DNA of 64,000 bases from NCBI GenBank assembly GCA_034440635.1, contig JAOTON010001373.1, positions 1 through 64,000 on the forward strand. The letters run 5' to 3'. This document shows, in pieces, positions 35,351 through 47,800 of the stretch (position 1 is its first letter; the number at the start of each line of letters is the position of its first letter). The DNA comes from Lepas anatifera. Lineage: Eukaryota; Arthropoda; Thecostraca; Lepadidae. Under the pieces are notes generated by a model that did not search any database, had not been told where the DNA came from, and worked only from the letters and a program-made list of their open reading frames with translations. A program made the position numbers and the translations under genes.

Positions 35351-37558
35351 TGAATGTATAATCTCTCCCAATTTTCAACATCAACGAATGTATGAGAAAG
35401 GCCAGCTAACAACTTATCGACTTTGCAGAAAAATTGATGCAGCGGTCTCACTATAAATTTCACGTATGCTACAAGCGTCGGAAAAGCGAGACCGAGGGGC
35501 TTGCCCCCCCGTCCCCCCCACCCACTTCTGGACCAGAAATGTCTTGACATCAGTCAGAATGGGAGAAAACCGGAAATTTGTATAACCAGCCGCTGCGGAA
35601 GGCAACGAGGACCCCAAATTCGAACAGTTTTTGGTACTAACGTGGAAAGTTTGTTGCCAGCATCAGGTTAAAGTTTGACTGGTCCCCTCACTTTTATGTT
35701 TGAAGTTTCTTTGAAGTTTGAAGTCACTTTTATGTATGAAGTTTGGCTGGCCGCTGACGTTTATGTATGCTACCACCACAATCATAAATAAAAGGCTAAG
35801 CACTTCATATCGCCACACCAGCAACCAGTCTTACGCGCTTTGACTACACCTTGTCCCGTCTAATCCACAAACGATCTCACAACTGACCTCGTGTGAAATG
35901 AGAGCATCATACGATCTCACGATACTGGCTGGGGTGTGAGCTTCCGGCCGGATAGAACATGATCTTTGATTGGTTGTAGGCCAGCGTTCATCTCCAGCGT
36001 TGTGATTAGTTGATGCTGATTATATGATGGATTTCACCTAACTATGCGCTTTGTTTCGTCTTCGCACGATGGAGGAGACAGCTACGAATGAAATTTTTTT
36101 TTACACAAATTTGGTGGATTGCCAATTTGGCACCAGCAATAAACCTAAATTATTATAGGGTGGTGTTACTGTTCTGTCTTATTTTCTTTGGGTGAGTTTG
36201 CATTTGTTGAAGTTTAAGTTATCTCTTGTCTATTTCACTGGGGGGCCAATTTCCGGTCACTGGGGGGCATTTCGGCCAACTGGGGGCGGGGGGCAAATTG
36301 CCCCTAGTTAAGAAAATGGCCTGCCTTATAGGTCACGCCGCCCAAAGTGACGCTGCTCTGATTTAAACCTCTGGAAAGTAAATGCCTGTTAAACATTTTG
36401 ACAAGGAAAATTAATGTGAGGAGGAATCAAAACATATCATGAGTGCCCAAATTTGTCCTTCATTGTCTGCATACACCTACATATAGGTTATCGATTTCAA
36501 ATGGCACTCCTGAACTGGTTGTCGTTATTCCGGCGATGAACTCCCGGTGGGTCACGTGTTCAAACACGTTTGAAATGTCTACCAACAGCCAAAGATAGCA
36601 GCTGTGAAAATCAACTGCATTCAATCACAGATATGAAGATAGACTGGGAGAGGGGTGAGGAATGCTGTGCCACTCTAATATTACAAATCCTGTAGCAACG
36701 ACCCAATAGCGTTGACTGGAAAGGGAAGACTTTAAACTACACCTTGGCCCTCCGATGTCCTGTACGTTTCTACGCCTAAGCATTCAATCATGGTGTGATT
36801 GTAAATAGGCCAGCTAACAAAATAATGCTTATTTAGGAATTATGAAACGGTATCAGGTAGCTGCTTGCTGAAATTATATAAAGTGTGACAGGTTGAATGA
36901 ACCAGTTCTACTCGTATTGACGTTTGCAGCCTTGTGCTCCGGCATATGTCTTGCTGGTTTTGAGAAAAAACAGGGACATTAGCTTTTGATCCTTGTATAG
37001 GCGGGCTGGCGAATACCAGCTCTGCCGCTAACAAGGCTGGCATCTGAAGCTAATAAGCAATAAACCACCAGGAAGCCCGCAGCGGTCTGCTTGTATTAGG
37101 GCAGGCGTTGTACATAACGGAGGGCGCGTGGCGCTCCACGTGATGCCGCGTGTGCGTATTTTGATCCACTGTCGGCTCCGGAAGGTAGGACAGGTGCGCC
37201 TGCATCTGAGAGGGGAGACAAAAGAGCTCAAATATGCTGATTTTTTACTAACGAATCGGTGAGGCAAAATGCAGTGAATGATGCTTCATTTTAAATGTAA
37301 GCGATTATTTGCAGCCACCAACAAACGCTGTGGGACCAGGTAGAAACACATTTAAGCGACCTGTCAATGATACCTTACCCACAATATTATTTACGCCAAA
37401 GTTATATCTGAAGGGTTGTGCAATAATCTACTATGAAAATTACCCAAGTGCGAGCATAATCTAGCACTAATAAATATAATAACAGACCTTGAAGAGGCCG
37501 GCTCATACCCAACGAAATAAGAATGTGAACCCGCTGGGCACAAGTTAGGCACGAGAGG
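35351..37558. other. Stretch without a supported gene
   Basis: At 35640-35760 there are near-repeats of TTTGAAGT/TTTATGTATG. At 36230-36355 a G-run patch followed by GGCCAACTGGGGG and GACGCTGCTCTG looks like the right end of another decayed DNA transposon whose left end I could not find. No gene is supported. Confidence 0.4.
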
Positions 37559-37566
37559 CAGGTATG

Positions 37567-37707
37567 CACTGGCGGGTGCAGGGGGGGGGCAAGGCGCCTT
37601 TTCCCCAAATGGCGAAATTTTGGCAAATTTTCTTTAAAAGCTTTTACGATTTGTTCATAATTTTGCCGCGGTGCCCCCCCCAAAAGACGCTACTGCGTCT
37701 GCCAGAG
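37567..37707. mobile_element. 141-bp hAT-like MITE
   Basis: The ends are CACTGGCGGGTGCAG and, reversed, CTCTGGCAGACGCAG. Flanking octamers CAGGTATG (37559-37566) and TAGGTATG (37708-37715) differ at one base. It has an inner G run on one side and C run on the other, and no coding capacity. Confidence 0.65.
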
Positions 37708-37715
37708 TAGGTATG

Positions 37716-40700
37716 CAGGTACAAATGTTCACATTTAAGATATTAGTTCGACAGGGAGTGATGGGCTGTTCTGGTGGTCTTTTAAGTATTCTACTTTGTC
37801 TTTTGAATTGCGCACACTCCAAGTTCATGTCGCAGGCGGTAAGGTGCAGAATAAGTATTTGAATATGAGTGGGGTGGGGGGAGGGGGCTGGCCCAGCCAC
37901 CTGTCATCTTAAGTTGCATTTTTCAGACACATTTGGAAAATATTTCGACCAAAAAGTGCGGAAGATAATAAAACGCTCACATTAAATGTTTCAGTGGGAA
38001 AGTATCAAAAGTTCAGATTCACTGGCCGCATAGCATACTTTTACAGTGGTGATGCTCTTGAGGTACACCGCTCTGCAAAGTCAGTCTCACTAATCTGAAA
38101 GCAGGTCCACACAGCTGCACTGTGCCGATACTCTGTCCCATCAGCAACACCTTCCATACAAGTGTGCCTTGATTCGTCACAAATGTACAAGCTGATCCAA
38201 AACATAAGGCGCAGTCCATCAACATCCCGAATTTTTCAAAACGCGCATTGCCTTCGCTAAGAGACCGGGATTCGGGCTATGTCTCCCTGTCATGCCCAGT
38301 TCATTCAGACCGTAAATCACAGCTTTGATGAAGCATAATGGACAGTTGTGAGGAACTGATCCATCAGTTAATGGCTCTACCGTGCCACGCCCACCATTCC
38401 CAGCCTCCATCCAATCAAGCACCGGAGCCGCTGTCACCTCCTGTAGAACGCTTCTATTAGAACGTAAGATGGACTGACACGTGTAAAAGTGATGTAATAG
38501 TCCATGCATGCAAAACACATTTACGCTCGTGAATGCACACTTATCGTACAGACATAATTTAGTAGGCACTCATCACGCGTCCTCTATTGCCATCATACAG
38601 TCTTCACCAGGCGCAATTTTATAATGTGCAATACATTGTTTTTAGATGGAGCCGGCTTAGACGTAGACGTATATCTTAGACATAGACCTTAGACGTAGCC
38701 GTCAGTGATGTTCGCCCAAAATGCATGCAAATATAGGTAGAAAGTTTCTTCAGGTCACTCGCAAAACTGATAGACATCTCTGCCTGTACAATTATTCAAC
38801 AAAAATTTTCCAGACATTGACGGACGGTTATATCGTTCATTTTCTAACATGACAGCATCAGGGAGTGATAAGGATCGTATTCCCCGATATCGGCGCACCT
38901 CTAACGCAGTGACGCAGATGTCAGCGCACTGGCCGCTAGTTAATGCAGGATCAGAGATAATCAATACTACCCAATAACCTGCCCCATATCTCATCAGATT
39001 GGGACAGATTATTGATTGGTTCCTATTATTGAAGGATCATTCAATAGAGCTTCTGTTATCATCTGACGATGAGTGACGCAATATTCTAGTCCAAGCGTAA
39101 TGCTATTAATACAAAGTCGGATCGCTCTTCATCACAGCTCTCTTCTCTTTCCAAAATTATTTTCAGTCATCAAAACTTCTAGCTGTTGATAAAACTTCAG
39201 ACCGGTGAAAACAGCCTATCCGTTTTAAACCAGCGGCGAGGTGAAATACCGATGCATTTCAAGACCGGAAATCCGGCCGGATTCCCTCCATTTCTGGTCC
39301 GCTCATTTCCCGCCGCGGGGCGGAGGACGTCAGCTGCGGTGGGGCACCGCACGCGACGACGACAACAATAGTCGCCGACGGCGGACCATCCGGACGACGC
39401 GACATTGTTCTCAAGACAGCGCGGCGCGACGTTAACGAACTCGAGATGAGCTGCTGTTTTATAGCGCGTATCCACAGCAATCCGTGGCGAGACGTCAGAG
39501 CGGTTTCATATCCGCTCGGCGCCAGCTGGTGACGGAGATCAAGGTACACAATCTGCATGCCGAAACAGGATGGCGGAGCCTCCAAAACGGTGTTTGTATG
39601 GGATGGCTGCTAGGACACGCATTATTAATTTTCTCATTAGACTCTGAGCTGTGCAAAATGAGACAACAGATGAGTTCTGGTGTGATATGTGTCCGGGACG
39701 ATGGACCCCTCTTGTCTGCACCAGACTGCTGTTCATAAAATGTTATTTGGCTCATCTCCTCGAATCCGGGATAGAGAATTGAGCGAAATTAGTATTCTAG
39801 GAGAGATCTTTATCCGAATCTTGGTGTGGCGGGTGCTTGCACAGTAATTATTGGCTGGCTTTCACATGAGCGCCAATCTCGAATACAATGGCCACGGATC
39901 ATTCCTGCAATCATCGGTTACATTGATATTATGATAAATGGCTGTGCCAGAAAATATCATAAAAAAATGTGTTCAGTTTCCAATCCCAGATTCGAGCAGA
40001 AAGGACAAATACAACTTCATCGACTCATAATCATGCTCTTTGCTGCAGCACCACAAAATCTGCGAAAGTATATAATTCTGTACGGCTCTGCAAGTGCCAG
40101 GAAAGGTGATCTGAGATTACGGAGACTATACAGGTAATAGGCAGATAGAAACGTGGTCCATTGCACGCGCGCAAGCACGCTCTTCTCTTTGGTTTATCAT
40201 AGGCTACCGTCTCCATCGTGCAGGAGCCTCCAATAAAACATTGAATTATTGTTAAATAGTTTTTCAAATTTTCTAAGTCTCCATCTTAAAACTTTAACTG
40301 GTTTTTTGCTGTTAAACGGGACCAAGAGAAGGATAAAACACGCTTTATATTATTATGTTCTGCTATCTCATTTACTATGGTGGTTATTGACGTTGTTTCA
40401 AGTTTAGGCACCCCAATCATGAAACAAAATTCACGCCATTTGGTTCCAGCGAAATGTAAATGATAGAAGGACCAAGTCTTCTTTGTCAATTCAAGACCTG
40501 TATTTTACCATTCATCAGAACCAAACATTCTCCTGCTAAAAACTGACATCACACTCATCAAGGATCTGCCAGAAACTCGGCCACCTCAGTGCGTCACAGA
40601 ACTGTGACTCGGTGGACGTTTCCTGTTGGCTATCAAGCGGCGTGAGAAGTCCTGGTGTAAGGCCTACCATCATCGTACGCTGCACCCGGCGCTCGTCGAT

Positions 40701-42122
40701 TGTTTCTGACGCATTCTCCTAATAGACACCCACAAACAGTGGTCAAACACACGTCGTCGGCGGCAAAACTCGGATTGTATTTCACATGTCATGTTCCACC
40801 AAAGGTGCTGCAGCGCTGCCAAGACTTGGCTGTTGCAGTTGGAAGCCGTAGATGAAGCTTTGCTGTCGTGCTGCTGAAGGGCCTGCTTACCTGACCTGTG
40901 CAGAGATTAGAAAGCTATGCACGTAATTTCGTCTTCATCTCATTATTTTGGCACCAAATTCGGTTTTGTCATATGCTGGTCATTGCTGTGAACGATGAAG
41001 ATACCCTGCATATAATTTTGATTTCAGAAAATGGTGGACATTCCGCCTAACAAGCTGTTCAATTACGGAAGAAACCTAACTGCTTTCTAGGCAAAACATT
41101 CGCTTCTGTTTCATAATTAACTGGTCTCGTAGCTGTGGTTTTGACAACGCTGTTCCCTGTTGAGATATGTTGCGGTTTGACAGGGCTTCCTCGGGTTATG
41201 CGTGATGCCATAGAGTTATGCTCCAGGTGTAGAGCACTGAAATTACAGCATCACATCTCAGGTGGCTGAGATAGCTATTTCAGACAGAAGCATGCTTATA
41301 TTAGGTAATACCATTCACCAAATGTTGACAGGTGTCAACAGAAAAACCGATATCTTGAAAATGAGCTATTCTTTTAAAAATCAGCCGGAGCTCGCGCTAC
41401 AGTAATCAAACCTGAACAGCGAACAAGGTGCCAGCGGGGAGAGAATCTGGGAAGCTTCTGGTTCTTCCCCATCGGAAATACCGAAATATATCAACTGTGA
41501 ACGGCATCAGTGTGAGGTTAACTCAGACATCTATGATCAGTTCCTACGCTAAGCACGGCGTGTGAAGGTTGTGGTGAGTTCGTTAGATTTTTCTTAGATG
41601 GCGTGTGACTTTTATGAAAAAGCGGGGCATAAGCAAGCTTTCTCCGTCAGTCTGAAATGGACCTTTGAACACTAGCTCTGATGAGCAAACAAAATTGCCC
41701 CTAAGAACACAGTTGCCAATTCATCAAAGACATGGTACTTAGTATGCAATGTACACATAGAGTACATGTGTAGCTTGATCATTCGCTCAAATACAGTTAA
41801 AGCCGACGAAGGTACACGGGCAATTCCGACGAAATGTTTATCATCCAGGTATTAGCTTTGGCTCCGTCAATCTCATGTTGTGACTGCAATTATGGACCAT
41901 CTCTTATCCAACCGTTCAGCGAAGTAAACCTTCGTCTTATAAATACGGTACTACACTCTCATTTCGAACTGGACTAAGTCTGCCCCATCAAATAATAAAA
42001 AGTCTGCAATATTCATATCCGTGTGAGGCAAGAGTTACTTTATCGGGTAAAGGCTCTAAAAATGAAAAATTTTCCCTCAAATATAACCTAAATGTTTTTA
42101 AGTCGACCGAAAGGTGCACATA
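37716..42122. other. Stretch without a supported gene
   Basis: Two consecutive minus-strand frames (38219-38569 and 38019-38225, overlapping by a few bases) have ordinary composition but no domain I can recognise. A GC-rich, CpG-dense patch lies at 39270-39450. Short TTAGACGTAGAC-like repeats occur at 38657-38703. Otherwise nothing is seen. Confidence 0.4.
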
Positions 42123-42126
42123 TTAA

Positions 42127-43153
42127 CCCGCGCCCCACCGGGGGTCCGGCGCCACCTTCGCCCCACCGGGGGGGCCATCGATGGCCCCCCTCTAACTCCG
42201 AAAATATGGGCGTTAGCGCAAATCTGCAAAGTGCAATAGAAAGCTCGCGTGAATTCAGTAAGAAATTACTTCGCATGTTTTAGTGCTCAGGTCAATGGTT
42301 TGACCTCCAGAGGCCAAATTAGGTCAAGATCGGCTATTTTCACTCAAATATGCAATGATTAAGCCAACTGGGCATAACTCTTATGTCATTAGAGCTATTG
42401 AGGCCTGGTAAAGTACATTTGATAGCAAATTGCCAGTACTTTTTCAGCTATGTGGAACGTAAAGACCTCCCGCCAGTGGTTTGACCGCCAGAGGTCACCT
42501 CGTGACCTAATATGACCTGAGGTCACGAAAGGTCAAAAAGTGACCTTGCCGTATATCAAATGAAAGCCAGTGACAAGACAAACACGATGGTGTTTGTTTC
42601 ACCGCTCTAGTTCAATTAGGTCAAAAGTTATTGTCAAAATACTGTTTTTGACCTCTGGTGACCTTGCATGACCTTGGAAAAGTCAAAGGGCAAATATGAC
42701 CCCTGGTGTCCGTGAAAGGGTGTCCAAAAACGTTGTTCTGAGCAGTCTGAGTATTTGCAATCATTTTTGTGGCTTTTATATCATGAAATAGCTTTTCCCC
42801 ATGCTTTTCCAATGGGAGAGGTCGCCTCGTGACCTGACCTCAGGGCACGAAATCGAAAAATGCCGGATATACACCTTGTAGACCCTGGAGGGGTCATGAA
42901 GTGTACGAAGTTTCAAATTGATCGACTTCGAAATGTAGCTCTTACAGAGCTCTAAAGGTGAAGTGAGGTGACCTTGGTTGACCTCGTCTGGTGACCTGAC
43001 CTTGGGTGACCCGGGGTAAAAAATTTCAGGGATGATGGGAAAATGATGCAGTGAGAGGTAGAGCCCTCAACCGCGGTGCTGCGCCTCGGCGTTTTTCTGC
43101 TATCCCGGAAAAACCTTAGGGGGGCCATCGATGGCCCCCCGGTGGGGCGAGGG
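42127..43153 (-). mobile_element. Family I TTAA element, copy 4
   Basis: This 1027-bp copy in reverse orientation has intact TTAA on both sides (42123-42126, 43154-43157) and all end modules. I count 19 exact AGGTCA or TGACCT hexamers in it, against about 0.5 expected for a random kilobase. It encodes the same 63-codon peptide as copy 1 (42621-42812, minus), which makes copies 1 and 4 the closest pair by that frame. Confidence 0.85.
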
Positions 43154-43157
43154 TTAA

Positions 43158-46100
43158 TCTTCAAACGCTTCAATTACTGTGGTACATACATGTCCATCGA
43201 CAAGTTCTACCTCTGCTGGAACAGCTCTATCTGGTGAGCTGGAGAGCCGGACCCTGTGTCGCAGAATAAAGGGTAGTACAGACTACCTACCCACTGGTGC
43301 TGTGGGGCTGCCTCAGTGGGCAGTGGGAGGGGGAAGGCGCTTTCCACCTTTTGGCATGTCGAGTTCTCTGTTAACAACTTTGTGTCAATAAAATTTTTAC
43401 TTGAATAATTTTTAAATGTAAGATGTGTTCAACCTACATTATAATCGATAAAAAAATTAGAAATGAATACTTATCTATCCGTCATTAACACTAATTTAGG
43501 GGCAACAGTTTCCCTGCCCTGCTTCGTTTGTGCTAAGATGGAACAGCAGGGCAAAGGACAGCGCTTTGAATTCGAAGATTCTAAAAAATGAAATAATGAA
43601 GGAAAGCAGCGGAGAGAAAGAGCAAAATAAATTCTTAGTAATATGCTCAGAGCAGAAGTTTAAGCAACTGAAAGAACATAGTAGCCTGATATGCTTATAG
43701 GTCATGACCATCTCGAGTGAAAACGGAATGAAGACAACCGCAAAATACCCATGAGAGCCATAAAACCGTAACAGTAAAACCGGCCCATGAGATCAAGGCA
43801 TCAAAATGAAACAGTAAGGAAAAAAATGGAGACACTTCGTCCGGGGCGAAATATTTCTTCGTAGTCACCTAGCTCTGGTATGTAACATTAGGGTTTGTAT
43901 TTGTGCTGATTTCGATATTCCTGAAAGGCTTGGATCAGGCTGAAAAACTGGTCACTGCACCAAAATCATGAATCCGATAGCTTTCTGTTTTAATTATTAT
44001 AGTTCAAGATTCTACGCAGATTCAAATAAAAAGCTACGCTGGTGTTTCATGGAAATCAGTCTGGCGACAAAAATGTCTCAGTCAGATTCCTAATCTTGTG
44101 ACAAATCTAATGCGCCAGCTTGAAGACGCATCTCATAAAGTTACCTAGATGCAAGCAAATACATATTTCAAAAGCTAAGTACCAATTATCAAACAGTTTC
44201 TTTACATCAATTGTAATTTGTTATATCTTTCTTTAGACCCTTTGGACTTAGTCACAACAATTGTAACGGATCGAGTCTTACAAACTTGAATATGTGTACC
44301 AGCTATAAATATTGTTTCTGTAACCATTGTGACAACTTTGCTCTGAGGCTTGCTAAGTGCTCTTCCAGTTAGTGAGATTTAACATCCCAAAACCTTTGGA
44401 AGTATGGACGAGACTGGAGTGCATTTCGCCGTCCATCAAAAGTCTCCATGGTGTGGAAATAAGAAACGACTGTGTAAATGTCCAATTGTGTGGGTCTAAA
44501 GCGGGAGAGAGAGACGGGGCGACGTGCTCCCAACTAGTGAATCAGGGAGATGCGCCCCCAAAACGTTTTAGCCAAATCTAGTATATTTTAATTACTCCTA
44601 TTCGCCTGTATGGCCTACGTAAATGTTCCAATTCTACACGTTGGTTCGCTGCCTCGCAAACCCTCTCAGATGCAAATATTAAATTCGTGCTCCGCCTTCA
44701 ACCCCCCCGCGGTCATCGCCAGCTCGAAGTCCCCTCCCCACCGAGTGAAAAATCCCTGACGGCACCTCAGTGTTCATGATGAGGTTATCACTTGTGGTTA
44801 AATGGCCGGCGAAAACTCGATGAATTAGGGCGAGGCATTGCTTATTTAATGACTTATGCCATGGTATTGAGTAAATATTTGACGATGCAGCAGGTGGCAA
44901 AATCATAACAAACAAAAAAACAGAATACAACGGCCTGATTTTGAAGGGACGTGCACGATGCATATGCTAAAAATGTAGCAGCATAAGCATTGTTGTCCTC
45001 ATTTAGTTGCTATACTAGACGGTGGTTTTTCACCATCAGTGGAAATTCGTGACTCAGAGCAATCAGCCCCCGTTCAAGTCGCCTAGCAACCTGGCGTCAG
45101 CCCCGCAACGCCGGAGGCGCTTTACAGCTTGAGCCTAATGAGAGTTAGACGTCTTTAAGTAGACGCAGAAGGATAACTTCTGCATCGATTTCGTTGAAAG
45201 TGAGTTTGTTCAAAAGCTCTTAGAATATGCTATCTAAAACATACATTAGCTTTCACTGTCAGGTCTTAAATGCCTGTCAGTTAACTTAAAAAAAAAACTT
45301 TAGAACTTAAACCAGCCTGGTATTCTTATTCAGCTTTGCAATATGTTTTGAAAAAACATTCAGGTACTCTGACTTAACACTGATCCAGTGCCCAACCATT
45401 GTGCCGTGTGAAAACCCCTGGAATAACACCAGGCGTAGGTGAAGCGCCAGCGCCATCAACAGCGCATTTTCACAGGGCCTGAGCAGCAAGGTGTGACTGA
45501 GGTTCGTGTGCTGAGCTGCTTTCGGGCAGACCCGGCAATGAGCAGGAGGCGTGAGGAATAGACCGGTAGGTAACGGTATTCTGCTCACCTGCGAGGTAGG
45601 CGGCGGATGTGATTTTACGCTTCATTTGTTGCGAACTTCATGCGGTAGTGTTGCAGCTGCTTCTGCACGAGGTGCTGTCATGAATGGCGCCATAATTCCC
45701 GTGCGTATCTGTGATGGAGATCCATCCATGACTTCCATCTTTGTATGGTCGATGTCGCTTCAAATACAGAAGTGGCACCACTTCTAATTACGGAAAACAC
45801 GTGCAAGCGCTGCTCAAATGCTCATTTTCCAGTCGTTTAAGCCTATATGGCTGCGTTGTGACATGAGTGAACTGGAATTTACCTCTGGAAATGTGTTACA
45901 TACAAGTCATGTCAGACACACTGCAAAACAGATGTATGATAAACCCGCAATTGGAGTCTGGCCTCGGTGTTATGCCACTTTCTGTTGATGGTGGGCACTT
46001 GAGACGTACTTTTGATTCGGAAACTCGGCTTGAGAAAATTTGTTTGCGAGCTAGCTCGCAGGAAATGCACCAAGGCAAGACATCCAGGTGTTATATTGTC

Positions 46101-47069
46101 TAGCTTCTCGCTTCCAAGCATTTTGGTCTTTCCTGGCTATATTTTTCAACCCTGGAAACATTCCCATATGATTTAAAATTACGCCCTGCAGCCCGGGTGC
46201 CGTATACGTCGGCACAGCAGCCGCATTTTTTGTTCGTTTGGATCATTCCTGTAATACACCCAATGAAGCGTTTATGATCCATGAATAGGTGGATACACAA
46301 TTCGTTGCCACACCTGTTGGTGAATGATTTAGTGTTCGACTCCTATGGCTGATTTTGATACGATCGCATTCGTTAGAAGTAATTCACCACCAGTTTTCAC
46401 CGGATGTAGGAGACGTGATGAATTAGCCTCGTGCATCGGTTGGCATCGGAATGTCCATTCTCTCACTCGGTGGCGGCTACTGTTTAAGGGACGGCTCACG
46501 TGGCCCGTGGTGTTCCTTTGTTCTTTGTGGAGGTGACAAGCGACAGGAAACCTGTCGTGATTAGGGCTTCTCAACAGACGAAAATTGGCGCCAATCGCGC
46601 GTTTTTGCCCGCCAAATGCATCGCCTCACTTACGGTCACGAGCCTGTCGGAAGCCACGTTAGAACTGCCACACGTGCCCGGCAATGGCCCAAAAGGTGGC
46701 CTGCGGTCAACAATGGACTGATTTCGACGCCTTAGGCTATTGCTCACACTAAGGCAAAGTGCACTAGTAGGTTAAAGGTTAAAGTGCACTACGCACAAGT
46801 TGGGGGGGATTTGAGAAATAGTATCAACGCAGTTTTGTAGTTAACAGTGGTTCATTGACACGACGCCGAAACCTTTACACCGTAAGAAGTGTTTGAGAAG
46901 CTTAAGTATCCTTATCCTTTTAAAAACGATAGGCTCATCTATATGTCTTGCATCAAGAGGTCTGTCCTAATCACGATGTTTGATTAGGAACAGCCCTATT
47001 TGATCTAATATTTGAGTAAAAATAATTAATATAATAGAAGCCTTAATCAGGATGAGAGCAAACTCTGAC
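43158..47069. other. Stretch without a supported gene
   Basis: Mostly AT-rich, with no repeat termini that I could match. Frames at 45307-45588 and 44679-44963 (minus) lack domains. A short GTGCACTA direct repeat lies near 46758-46791. Confidence 0.4.
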
Positions 47070-47265
47070 TCACTAACTAAATTTGTTGAGTTCAGAGTCA
47101 GTGCCCCAGCTTGTTTTTACTTGCGTGTATTTGTTGGCCTACCTAATCCGACTGTGCCGTCAAAGCAGGTTAGAAATTTGTTTTAAGTACTTAAAACTAT
47201 ATTTGAGCCGGAATTGAGTCCGATTCGGAGTGGCTCGGACTGCGACTCAACTCAGAATAGGTACA
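47070..47265. repeat. GAGTC-rich segment
   Basis: Motifs such as GAGTTCAGAGTCAG, GAATTGAGTCC and GCGACTCAACTCAG resemble the subterminal arrays of the hAT element at 5562-8499. No termini were matched, so this may be a relic of that family or a relative. Confidence 0.4.
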
Positions 47266-47399
47266 TCCCCGTTTACGGGACCTCCAAACCGGTGTAGCTT
47301 AGCTGAACCCTTCACCGCCTGGCCGGATCCCCTCAGCTTCTCTTAAATGTTTCCCAGCCGATTTCAATGACAGACGCGTTGCTTTGCATGCCTCTTATG

Positions 47400-47800
47400 T
47401 GATCAATTTGATGCCCTACGGTGAAAAATTAACATCAGGTCAAATCAGATCAACAAGTTTTAATTAAATAAGTAGGTTATGACATTATCTAAACCCATGC
47501 ACGGTGATTTTGTTCTTCTAAAATGAGGCGGACCAATACATAATGAAAATAACCCTGAAATTCATTATTTGACCTTGGCCCAAGGCCAAGGTTAGTTTGG
47601 ATTCACAATGTGACCTTAAAACGTCATGCCAAATACCATTTGAATCCTTAGGCAAGACGAACCTTCTGATCTCTTTGGCTTTGTTATCGGTTTGATCGTT
47701 CCCGAGCTATAACAAATTTCTTAGATGGACATACATTTGACCCACTTTGGCCCACTGTGACGTCGCAGGTCAACGGATATGGTTCAAACCTGGGTTAGAA
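47400..47800. repeat. AGGTCA-containing relic
   Basis: TGACCT/AGGTCA-type motifs recur (for example CAGGTCAAATCAGATCAAC, TTTGACCTTGGC, TGTGACCTTAAAA, CGCAGGTCAACGG) with the same flavour as the interiors of families I and II. No TTAA-flanked ends survive. It is probably a degraded internal piece of a third, related element. Confidence 0.4.

Noticed and set aside
38019..38569. Two consecutive minus-strand frames as possible exons or a broken gene
   Set aside because: They touch and have normal composition, but no domain, splice signal or homologous motif was recognisable.
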